Source: an uncultured Lachnospiraceae bacterium (GTDB lineage Bacteria > Bacillota > Clostridia > Lachnospirales > Lachnospiraceae). Taken from it: a stretch of DNA of 8,193 bases. The notes under the pieces are model-generated. The model ran no database searches. It saw only the letters and a list, made by a program, of their open reading frames with translations, and was not told the DNA's origin. Where the stretch lies: assembly GCA_946633495.1 (NCBI GenBank), contig CAMPAX010000101.1:1-8193 (forward strand), read 5' to 3'. How positions within the stretch are numbered: the first letter of the stretch is position 1; each line of letters opens with the position of its first letter. Position numbers and translations under genes: made by a program. This document shows positions 1-5,915 of this stretch, in pieces.

Positions 1-38
1 AGGTCTCAAGCGACCGCGCAAGCGCGTCGCTCGGACCT
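1..38 (-). terminator. GC-rich hairpin downstream of the DUF3137-like gene
   Basis: An interrupted inverted repeat with three stacked stem blocks: AGGTC (1-5) with GACCT (34-38), AGCGAC (9-14) with GTCGCT (26-31), and GCGC (16-19) with GCGC (22-25), closing on a two-base loop. It begins about 18 bases after the stop codon of the minus-strand gene at 57-974. It could end that transcript, but the window stops before a T-run on the minus strand can be seen. The right arm merges into the 31-bp repeat at 25-55, so the hairpin may be part of a larger palindromic repeat element cut by the window edge. Confidence 0.5.
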
Positions 39-55
39 TTTGACCCTATCATCAT
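25..55 (-). repeat. 31-bp direct repeat, copy 1
   Basis: This 31-bp stretch is identical to 1136-1166. On the minus strand it starts ATGATGATAGGGTC and ends GGTCCGAGCGACG. It starts one base after the TAA stop of the DUF3137-like gene, and its inner end forms one arm of the GC-rich hairpin at 1-38. Identity stops at both ends of the 31 bp. Its position after a stop codon in both copies suggests an intergenic repeat family or a shared 3'-UTR element (inference). Confidence 0.85.
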
Positions 56-56
56 C

Positions 57-974
57 TTAATATTTCTCCTGCATATATATCTTCCGGTCGAGCTTTAGTC
101 CCTCCACGAAGGACGTGACCGCATGGATCTCCCTTTGAATATCCAGGATCTCCTTATCCGATACCTTATGGAAGACCGGCGGTTCCAGGTAGTCCTTATT
201 CGACTGGATCGCCACATGGATCAGATTGTCCACAAAGCCGACCATGATCTTACCGTCACTCTCCGCTGCCAGACGCATCAGTCCCTGCATCAAAACCGGC
301 GTCAGGAGGTAGAATGCCTCTGATTCGTTCTGACAAAGGCATTTGAACTGATTGTTGAAGGTGACATCCTCAGTCTCAAATGCATGTCGGCGGTCCACCT
401 TCTTCGTAAAAATGCCGGTACGCCGCCTTGCATGTCCAAAGCCCTTCTGTATGACCTGCAGGTCCGCCTCAAAGTATTTATTTGACTCAAAGATCATCCA
501 GCGCCCCTTGAAATACGTAACCCTATGCGTATCCCCGTCCGAATCCGTGTATTCATCTTCGATCAGAAGATCTGCCCGGCGGAAATGCACATTATTGTGG
601 TCGCCTTCGATCAGATCTTCGCTTCTGTAGATATTTCCCATCATGATAAGGCCGGTCTGGTTGATCATCCCGCTGGAAAATCCCTGTTCCGGGGAATACT
701 GCGCAGAGGGGATCACCGAACGGATCATGGCATTTACATAGTTCTTTTTGTAAAAGTCCCTGTATTCCCTCTCACGTTTCCGGACAACGATCAGATAGAA
801 CAGAAAAGCCAGGAAGATCGCAATAAAAGGAGCAACTCCGATCAGGACCGGTTCTCTTTTCCGAAACAAAAAGAACGATCCTATGATGACCGCAATCGGG
901 AAAAGGATAAGAATTAACTTTCGGAGCATAACGCTCTTTCGCATCTGTTCTATCTGCATCAAATGTTCATCCAT
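57..974 (-). CDS. DUF3137-like two-helix membrane protein
   Basis: Encodes 305 residues. ATG at 974-972 is chosen because AGGAGGA lies six bases upstream; the open frame runs on to 1166, but that part crosses a promoter and a repeat. Residues 1-17 are a short hydrophilic start, followed by two hydrophobic segments at about 18-37 and 43-64 with basic residues around them (FRKRE, VRKRERE). The rest, about 65-305, is soluble and probably cytoplasmic. It contains an FKGRWMIFESNKYF stretch near 155-168, EDVTFNNQF near 202-210 and EAFYLLTPVLM near 219-229. This order of two helices, 'fKGr-f', 'EdveFn..F' and 'aFyiLTP' matches my memory of the DUF3137 family, whose biochemical role is unknown. It appears monocistronic, with its own promoter and an upstream terminator. 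Family assignment is by eye; no function is inferred. Confidence 0.8.
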   Translation of the reverse strand: MDEHLMQIEQMRKSVMLRKLILILFPIAVIIGSFFLFRKREPVLIGVAPFIAIFLAFLFYLIVVRKREREYRDFYKKNYVNAMIRSVIPSAQYSPEQGFSSGMINQTGLIMMGNIYRSEDLIEGDHNNVHFRRADLLIEDEYTDSDGDTHRVTYFKGRWMIFESNKYFEADLQVIQKGFGHARRRTGIFTKKVDRRHAFETEDVTFNNQFKCLCQNESEAFYLLTPVLMQGLMRLAAESDGKIMVGFVDNLIHVAIQSNKDYLEPPVFHKVSDKEILDIQREIHAVTSFVEGLKLDRKIYMQEKY

Positions 975-1032
975 GCATATTCCTCCTGTACGCCGGTTTG
1001 GCGCTCGCCCTGAGTGTATGTGCTTCAGAACA

Positions 1033-1062
1033 ATCATAACCGTTTTTCGGTGTGTAACGCAA
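1033..1062 (-). promoter_or_regulatory. Promoter of the DUF3137-like gene
   Basis: On the minus strand, TTGCGT (1062-1057) and TATGAT (1038-1033) are separated by 18 bases, a good sigma-A-like pair. The predicted transcript would start near 1026 and have a leader of about 50 bases before the ATG at 974. The spacer contains the inverted repeat ACCG-TTTTT-CGGT (1039-1051), and another inverted repeat abuts the -35 box at 1063-1076, so the promoter may be repressor-controlled. Confidence 0.6.
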
Positions 1063-1076
1063 GTGGATATTTCCAC
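1063..1076. promoter_or_regulatory. Inverted repeat next to the -35 box, possible operator
   Basis: GTGGA (1063-1067), four bases, then TCCAC (1072-1076): a perfect 5+5 inverted repeat directly upstream of the -35 element of the DUF3137-like gene. Location is typical for an operator or activator site. I do not recognise the motif as belonging to a named regulator. Confidence 0.3.
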
Positions 1077-1107
1077 AGAATATGAATGTGCTGACCTTAA
1101 GACACGA

Positions 1108-1133
1108 AAAAAGGCGGTGGATTCCGCCTTTTT
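1108..1133 (-). terminator. Rho-independent terminator of the wall-anchored protein gene
   Basis: AAAAAGGCGG (1108-1117) and CCGCCTTTTT (1124-1133) form a perfect 10-bp stem with a six-base loop. On the minus strand a GC-rich core is followed by a run of T. It lies 37 bases past the TAA at 1173-1171, with the 31-bp repeat between stop and hairpin. It separates this transcript from the DUF3137-like gene, which has its own promoter beyond it. Confidence 0.85.
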
Positions 1134-1135
1134 CC

Positions 1136-1166
1136 CGTCGCTCGGACCTTTTGACCCTATCATCAT
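1136..1166 (-). repeat. 31-bp direct repeat, copy 2
   Basis: A perfect copy of 25-55, starting four bases after the stop codon of the large minus-strand gene and ending just before its terminator stem. Unlike copy 1, it is not followed by a GCGC hairpin. It therefore looks like a solo arm, or a 3'-UTR motif placed ahead of an ordinary terminator. Confidence 0.85.
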
Positions 1167-1170
1167 ACAA

Positions 1171-3834
1171 TTACGGATTCAGGCAGACACCTGCGCTGTC
1201 GAAGTTATAGTTCTTTCCGCCGATAGCTCTCTTGCCTGTCACCATTACGCCTTCCGAATCAAAGTAGTACCACTTGCCGCCGATCTTCTTCCATCCGGTC
1301 TTCATCGCACCACCGTCGAAGAAGTACCAGTTCTTTCCAATCTGCTTCCAGCCGGTTACCATCTCACCAAGGGTCCTGGACTCCGTACTGAGGTAATACC
1401 ACTTGCCGCCGGACTTCTTCCAGCCGGTCTGCACCTGACCCAGAGTCTTTTCAGCCGTGCTGAAGAAATACCACTTCTTTCCGATCTGCTGCCAGCCGGT
1501 CAGCATGTTACCGCTCTTGCTGAAATAATACCACTTCTGACCGATCTTCTGCCAGCCGGTCAGCATCTTACCACTCTTATTGAAGTAATACCACTTCTGA
1601 CCGATCTTCTGCCAGCCGGTCAGCATCTTTCCACTCTTGTTGAAGTAATACCATTTCTGGCTGAGCTTCTGCCAGCCGGTCAGGGCCTTTCCATCCTTGT
1701 AGTAGTACCAGTCGGTTCCTTCCTGGATCCAACCCTTCAGAACCACATCCTCCTCACCGCCACGAGCCAGTGCTGCCGCATGCCAGATGGAGATGGGATT
1801 CTGGCTATCCGCATAGAAGGGATCCTTCATGGCGTCATCCTTTGCCAACGCCCGGTTCACACTCTTGTTATTTACCACATCCCCCTTATCCGTTGCGATT
1901 GCTTTCATAGCCGCATCGTCACAAGTCAGTGCCTTTAGGAGCTGCGCTGCTGTCTTGCCCTGGGTTCCAAGGTCCTTTGCCAGCACAAAGGAACCTCCCC
2001 AGTTGTAGGAAACCGGTCCCTGGCAGAGCTTATAGGTCCCGTCAGCAACACCATTCCCGGTATACACATAATGCATCCAGGCGGTTCCGAAGCTGCCGAA
2101 CACCTTCCCGGAAACCATATCATTTACCCAGTCAGACATCCACATGTCCGCTCCGGTATCATAGCTCGCCGCGTCATAGGTGTCCATCAGATCGAGCAGA
2201 ACCGTGTTGTACTCCCCTTCATATCCGGTTGCACGATAGGAATCCTCAAACAGCTTCAGCTTATAGACGCCGGAGGTCATGGAATAGCCTGCGGCCTTCA
2301 TCTTTTTTGCAACATCATTGAACTTCGCAGGAGTCGCGATCATTGCCTGTACCTTCGCCGGATCATCGGTTCCGAGCACTTCCTTCGCCATCCTTGAATC
2401 GTAGAAGAAGCCATTCGGGCACACATACCATGTAACCGCTCTCAACTTCCCGTCCGAAGAACCGATCTTTTTTGTGTATGCATATGCATCACTGTAATCA
2501 GAATCCTTAAATCCGATCTCAGACAGTGCCGGGAAGTCTCCAAACATTCTCTGAAGACTGACTTCTGCTGCAACAACGATCGTATATCCGTCATACTTTC
2601 CACCTGCGATATCCTGCAAAGTACTCAGGTATTCATCGCCGGTACCTGCTACTCCAAGATTAATGAAATTCACCTTGGATTCCAGTTCCGGATGAACCTT
2701 ATAAACATCCTTCAGCGCCCGTTCCAGGTCGTTATCCCAGGAGACCACATTTACTTTATCCTTCTTCAGTTCATCTGAAATAACCACCGGATCGTAGATC
2801 GGGTCATCCGGATCATAGGGCTGGCTCTGGGTCCATTTTACAAACTCCGCTCCCTCCGGAAGGAAAATGTAATGTTCCGGAATATTACCTGCGAGCCAAA
2901 TACTCTTCGTCTCCGCATTCAGAGTGAACGTCCCATTATAAAAGGTATCTCCCTCAAGCCAGGCGTTATGATACGCCGTCTTCCGGTCCATTTCCATATA
3001 GTAATCCAGCGTTTCATTCTCCGGCAGGGTCACATGCAGCATGCGACCGGTCACTTTTTCCGTGACCGAGAGCTGGTTCATCCAGCTGCGTATCGCGGAA
3101 AAGTTTGTAACTACCGTGATCTTCTCCGCATCGGCAAGCTGAAAGTCTTCTCCGGCCTTAACCTCCAAAGCCTTGTCCAGATAGTCCGTGACTTTATCTG
3201 CAGATCCATCACCAACCGCATTACTCCCGCTCCGTGTCTTCATCTCAACAGACAGCGAAGTGATCCCGCTGTTTTTCGGAATGAAGAGATACGTCACCAT
3301 ATCATAGGTATCATCATAGTAGTTGATCAGCGGAAATGGATTGTGCCACTTCCTGATCACATCGGAGAAGCGCTTTTTCATCCAGCTGAAATCATCCCAG
3401 CCTTCATACTCACCCGGAACTGTATTATAGACCAGCGCCCTTACATCCACATCGTTACCGGCTTCTCCCTCCGTGGTCACAACCGCCGCTTTCCCATAAG
3501 GAACCGTAAGTTTAAAGAGATAGCCCTCTCCGGTAGCCATAGCCACATCATAGTAATCATCAAAGATCTGGTCATCCGGATCGGAATCCTGCACATAGTC
3601 GATCTTCGAAGGATAGGTTGCACTGACCAGCGCACCCTCCGTGACTGCCACCGTCTTCCCGGTTTCCAGTTCATTTGCCTGATCTAACTTTTCATCCATG
3701 TCGCTGTCCGATCGGAATGTGATATCAGGTCCCCCCGCTTCCACCTGCCGCATCGGGGAGATCCCCGGCAAAAGAACTGTCAGCAGGAACGCGATCAGAA
3801 AACCGAGTCCCAATCGTTTCATCATTTTCTTCAC
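1171..3834 (-). CDS. Secreted solute-binding protein with cell-wall-binding repeats
   Basis: Encodes 887 residues from a GTG at 3834-3832, chosen because AGGAGG sits nine bases upstream; the in-frame ATG at 3882 overlaps the -10 box and cannot be used. Residues 1-33 are a signal peptide: basic MKKMMKRLG, a hydrophobic core and a VEA|GG cleavage site. There is no lipobox, so it should be released to the wall. Residues about 34-360 are unassigned. Residues about 361-692 resemble a family 1 ABC extracellular solute-binding protein: VNVVSWD start, MAKEVLGTDDPAKV, KKMKAAGYS, and a GKVFGSFGTAW stretch that fits the ligand-cleft region. Residues 701-887 are nine choline-binding-type repeats (TGWQKIGQKWYYF pattern) ending YNFDSAGVCLNP. 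No permease or ATPase gene is nearby. Usual binding proteins are about 400-450 residues and lipid-anchored, so this wall-anchored fusion is atypical. The ligand is unknown, and a role in adhesion or sensing is possible. Confidence 0.85.
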   Translation of the reverse strand: MKKMMKRLGLGFLIAFLLTVLLPGISPMRQVEAGGPDITFRSDSDMDEKLDQANELETGKTVAVTEGALVSATYPSKIDYVQDSDPDDQIFDDYYDVAMATGEGYLFKLTVPYGKAAVVTTEGEAGNDVDVRALVYNTVPGEYEGWDDFSWMKKRFSDVIRKWHNPFPLINYYDDTYDMVTYLFIPKNSGITSLSVEMKTRSGSNAVGDGSADKVTDYLDKALEVKAGEDFQLADAEKITVVTNFSAIRSWMNQLSVTEKVTGRMLHVTLPENETLDYYMEMDRKTAYHNAWLEGDTFYNGTFTLNAETKSIWLAGNIPEHYIFLPEGAEFVKWTQSQPYDPDDPIYDPVVISDELKKDKVNVVSWDNDLERALKDVYKVHPELESKVNFINLGVAGTGDEYLSTLQDIAGGKYDGYTIVVAAEVSLQRMFGDFPALSEIGFKDSDYSDAYAYTKKIGSSDGKLRAVTWYVCPNGFFYDSRMAKEVLGTDDPAKVQAMIATPAKFNDVAKKMKAAGYSMTSGVYKLKLFEDSYRATGYEGEYNTVLLDLMDTYDAASYDTGADMWMSDWVNDMVSGKVFGSFGTAWMHYVYTGNGVADGTYKLCQGPVSYNWGGSFVLAKDLGTQGKTAAQLLKALTCDDAAMKAIATDKGDVVNNKSVNRALAKDDAMKDPFYADSQNPISIWHAAALARGGEEDVVLKGWIQEGTDWYYYKDGKALTGWQKLSQKWYYFNKSGKMLTGWQKIGQKWYYFNKSGKMLTGWQKIGQKWYYFSKSGNMLTGWQQIGKKWYFFSTAEKTLGQVQTGWKKSGGKWYYLSTESRTLGEMVTGWKQIGKNWYFFDGGAMKTGWKKIGGKWYYFDSEGVMVTGKRAIGGKNYNFDSAGVCLNP
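1174..1737 (-). repeat. Nine cell-wall-binding repeats, partly near-identical 60-bp units
   Basis: This coding segment holds nine units of about 19-24 residues with the pattern TGW-x4-G-x-KWYYF-x6. The aromatic residues and the GW pair are those used by choline-binding-type repeats to hold wall teichoic acid or other glycan ligands. Units 2-4 match a 60-bp period at DNA level: 1501-1560, 1561-1620 and 1621-1680 align without gaps and differ at only about five or six positions from one to the next. Units 5 and 6 are longer (STAEKTLGQVQ, STESRTLGEMV inserts). The last unit has a degenerate GK in place of GW and probably caps the array. Confidence 0.85.
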
Positions 3835-3835
3835 G

Positions 3836-3868
3836 TTATCATACCTCCTCTTTCTTATCACATGATAA
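3836..3868 (-). promoter_or_regulatory. Leader that can fold around the ribosome binding site
   Basis: In the minus-strand leader, ATGATAA/TTATCAT at 3862-3868 and 3836-3842 are perfect 7-bp complements that would place the AGGAGG (3849-3844) in the loop. The same 3862-3868 arm takes part in the alternative palindrome TTATCA-CA-TGATAA at 3855-3868. The two folds exclude each other, so a switch or a DNA operator overlapping the leader are both possible. No known riboswitch class is recognised. Confidence 0.3.
3855..3868. promoter_or_regulatory. TTATCA-N2-TGATAA palindrome, likely operator
   Basis: A perfect 6+2+6 palindrome lying at roughly +6 to +19 of the predicted transcript of the wall-anchored binding protein. 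This is a typical roadblock position for a repressor. Further TTATCA hexamers occur at 3836-3841 and 3918-3923 on either side of the promoter. The regulator is not identifiable from the sequence. Confidence 0.4.
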
Positions 3869-3880
3869 ACAGATGATCTC

Positions 3881-3910
3881 ATTTTACTCTTCCCTGTCTT
3901 TTTTTGTCAA
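3881..3910 (-). promoter_or_regulatory. Promoter of the wall-anchored binding protein gene
   Basis: On the minus strand, a perfect TTGACA (3910-3905) and TAAAAT (3886-3881) are spaced by 18 bases. The transcript should start near 3874, about 40 bases before the GTG at 3834. This position also rules out translation from the ATG at 3882. Confidence 0.8.
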
Positions 3911-4013
3911 TTCTATTTTATCAGCGTTGCGGATGAGAAGCTCTATACCGCAAAAGAAAGCGGAAGAAACCGCGTGATCGTATAAAAAAAATTTTTCCAT
4001 AAATCCTTCTCAC

Positions 4014-4094
4014 TCATCCGTATCACTTTCAACGGCACAAAAATACAGTGCCTCGGTAAAGGGTGATACACCATACATCGTTAGTAAAGGATGA
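4014..4094 (+). promoter_or_regulatory. Nested inverted repeats upstream of the VWA lipoprotein gene
   Basis: Three nested stems can form: TCATCC (4014-4019) with GGATGA (4089-4094), GTATCAC (4020-4026) with GTGATAC (4063-4069), and GGCAC (4034-4038) with GTGCC (4048-4052). The two outer stems are contiguous on the left side and separated by a 19-base bulge on the right. The fold ends ten bases before the Shine-Dalgarno core at 4104-4108. An upstream CGGATGAG at 3930-3937 could instead pair with CTCATCCG at 4013-4020. It may be a structured leader or a set of operator half-sites. I found no convincing -35/-10 pair for this gene, so whether this is transcribed is unknown. Confidence 0.35.
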
Positions 4095-4117
4095 ATATTC
4101 TACGGAGGAGTGAGTTT

Positions 4118-5905
4118 ATGAAAAAGAACAGAACGAAGAAAGCAAACCGTGCAATAACAAGAACCGCAGCCATGCTGCTTGCTGCATCCGTCCTCTTCAC
4201 AGGATGCGGAAGTTCACCCGAACAGGGAACAGGAAGCACTTCCGGAACAGGCGGGAAAACCACAAAGATTCCCCTGACAAACGCCGAGATCGAGCGTCGG
4301 ATCATGCTGGCAGGAGACGCCTATGACGGACTCTATGTTGAGGATGATTTTACCAATTTCGGTGCACGAAGCAAAGGCGTTCAATACAACGGTACACTGG
4401 TAATGGAGAGTGAAGCCTGCGAGGACGCAGGCGTCGGCGCTTCCTGCGTTCGGATCCCTGACGCAGACCGGGGCGCTCCGGTGGACTGGAATACGGAAAA
4501 CTATAACCTGATCAAAGAATCCGGTTTCCTCTCTGTCGCTACAAGTCCCTTCTCAACCTTCGGTGCAGATGTGGATACAGCAACCTACACCAATCTGCGG
4601 CGCAGGATCTTTGAGGGAGATGAGGAGTTCGGGATCAGTGATTCCGCCATCCGCGTGGAAGAAATGATCAATTATTTCCACTACGATTACGAAGCTCCCA
4701 GGGAAGGGGACAAGTTCGGAGTAACGACCGCCCTCACCCCGTGCCCCTGGAACAAGGACACACTCCTTCTCCGGGTCGGTGTAAAGGCGGAGGAGATCCA
4801 GCCGCAGGAAGGCTCCAACATCGTCTTCCTGATCGATACCTCCGGCTCCATGTTCAGCCACGACAAGCTTCCTCTGGCACAGAAGGCATTTAATCTTCTG
4901 ACCGACAATCTGTCCGAGAAGGACAGCATTTCCATCGTAACCTATGCAGGTTCGGAGACAGTGGTTCTGGAAGGCGCTAACGGAAGCCAGAAGGAGAAGA
5001 TCAAAGCAGCCATCAATTCTCTGGAAGCCGGCGGCGGCACCTACGGTGAAGCCGGCATCAAGAAGGCTTATGAGATTGCTGAAAAATATTTTGTAAAAGG
5101 CGGAAATAACCGCATCATCCTCGCCACCGACGGCGACCTGAACGTAGGTATCTCTTCCGAAGCAGACCTTATCAAGCTGGTGGAAGAAAAGAGAGAAACC
5201 GGTGTCTTCCTCTCCTGCCTCGGTTTCGGAACCGGAAACTATCAGGACAGCAAGATGGAAGCTTTAGCGGACTACGGCAACGGAAATTATTCTTACATCG
5301 ACTGCACCGCAGAAGCCAGCCGGGTACTGCAGGATGAACTGTGGTCCACCCTCTACACCGTGGCAAAAGACGTGAAGTTCCAGGTGGAATTCAATCCGGA
5401 GCAGGTAAAGGGTTATCGTCTCATCGGTTACGAAAACCGTGAGATGGCAGCAGAGGATTTTGCAAATGACAGCAAGGACGGCGGCGAAGTCGGTTCCGGT
5501 CAGACCGTAACCGTACTCTATGAGATCGTTCCCTCGGATTCCGCTTACAACGTTCCTGAAGTAGCAAGCCGTTACGGCAACAGCGGTGTTGACACCGTGG
5601 AAGCAGCCGACGCCATGAACAGCGACGAACTGCTGGCAGTCAATATCCGTTACAAAGAGCCGGATGCTTCGGACAGCAAGCTTCTCACCTGCCCCGTGAC
5701 CAGGGACATGCTGTCAGAGGAAATGGACGCAGATACTTCCTTCGCAGCAGGTGTGGCAGAGTTCGGTATGCTGCTCCGCAAGTCCGAATACAGCGGCACT
5801 GCAAGTTATCAGGAGATCTACGACCGTCTGAAGGTGATCCCCGGCGTGACGGATGACAACTTCAAGACAGAGTTCCTGTATATGGTAAAGAAGGTTTCTG
5901 AGTAA
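4118..5905 (+). CDS. YfbK-like von Willebrand factor A lipoprotein
   Basis: Encodes 595 residues. ATG at 4118 is chosen because GGAGG (4104-4108) lies nine bases upstream; an in-frame ATG at 4091 has no such site and would put the signal peptide off the N-terminus. A basic start, a hydrophobic stretch and LFTGC (Cys30) form a lipobox, so the mature protein is lipid-anchored on the outer membrane face. A serine/glycine/threonine-rich linker follows. The N-terminal vWF-associated region carries PFSTFGADVDTATYTNLRR near 144-162. The VWA domain starts near 230, with MIDAS residues DTSGS (240-244), Thr308 in GGGTYGEAG and Asp338 in ATDGDLNVG, so metal binding looks intact. A C-terminal region, about 420-595, matches DUF3520-type tails. 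This architecture is that of the YfbK family, probable metal-dependent protein-binding surface proteins of undefined partner. It is transcribed away from the wall-anchored binding protein. Confidence 0.9.
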   Translation: MKKNRTKKANRAITRTAAMLLAASVLFTGCGSSPEQGTGSTSGTGGKTTKIPLTNAEIERRIMLAGDAYDGLYVEDDFTNFGARSKGVQYNGTLVMESEACEDAGVGASCVRIPDADRGAPVDWNTENYNLIKESGFLSVATSPFSTFGADVDTATYTNLRRRIFEGDEEFGISDSAIRVEEMINYFHYDYEAPREGDKFGVTTALTPCPWNKDTLLLRVGVKAEEIQPQEGSNIVFLIDTSGSMFSHDKLPLAQKAFNLLTDNLSEKDSISIVTYAGSETVVLEGANGSQKEKIKAAINSLEAGGGTYGEAGIKKAYEIAEKYFVKGGNNRIILATDGDLNVGISSEADLIKLVEEKRETGVFLSCLGFGTGNYQDSKMEALADYGNGNYSYIDCTAEASRVLQDELWSTLYTVAKDVKFQVEFNPEQVKGYRLIGYENREMAAEDFANDSKDGGEVGSGQTVTVLYEIVPSDSAYNVPEVASRYGNSGVDTVEAADAMNSDELLAVNIRYKEPDASDSKLLTCPVTRDMLSEEMDADTSFAAGVAEFGMLLRKSEYSGTASYQEIYDRLKVIPGVTDDNFKTEFLYMVKKVSE

Positions 5906-5915
5906 GCCATAAAGA

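Noticed and set aside
975..1166. N-terminal extension of the DUF3137-like protein to an ATG at 1166
   Set aside because: The extension would be read through the 31-bp repeat, a terminator stem and the promoter. The ATG at 974 has a strong ribosome binding site.
1501..1680. Regular 60-bp spacing considered as a CRISPR array or noncoding satellite
   Set aside because: The units are contiguous, in frame and encode aromatic cell-wall-binding repeats; there are no unique spacers.
883..1938. A 351-codon plus-strand open frame with leucine-rich-looking repeats (IPLLTDLLPAGQHLTTL)
   Set aside because: It is the complement of the cell-wall-binding repeat array and also runs across a promoter and terminator of minus-strand genes. 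The repeats come from the real gene on the other strand.
3835..3882. Start of the wall-anchored protein at the ATG at 3882
   Set aside because: That ATG overlaps the -10 box, upstream of the predicted transcript start, and would put hydrophilic residues ahead of the signal peptide.
3948..3973. CCGC / GCGG / CCGC blocks that could form two alternative hairpins
   Set aside because: Stems are only four bases long and no T-run follows. This is too weak to call an attenuator.
3978..3999. TATAAA followed by A and T runs as a -10 box for the VWA gene
   Set aside because: No -35 element is found at 16-18 bases upstream.
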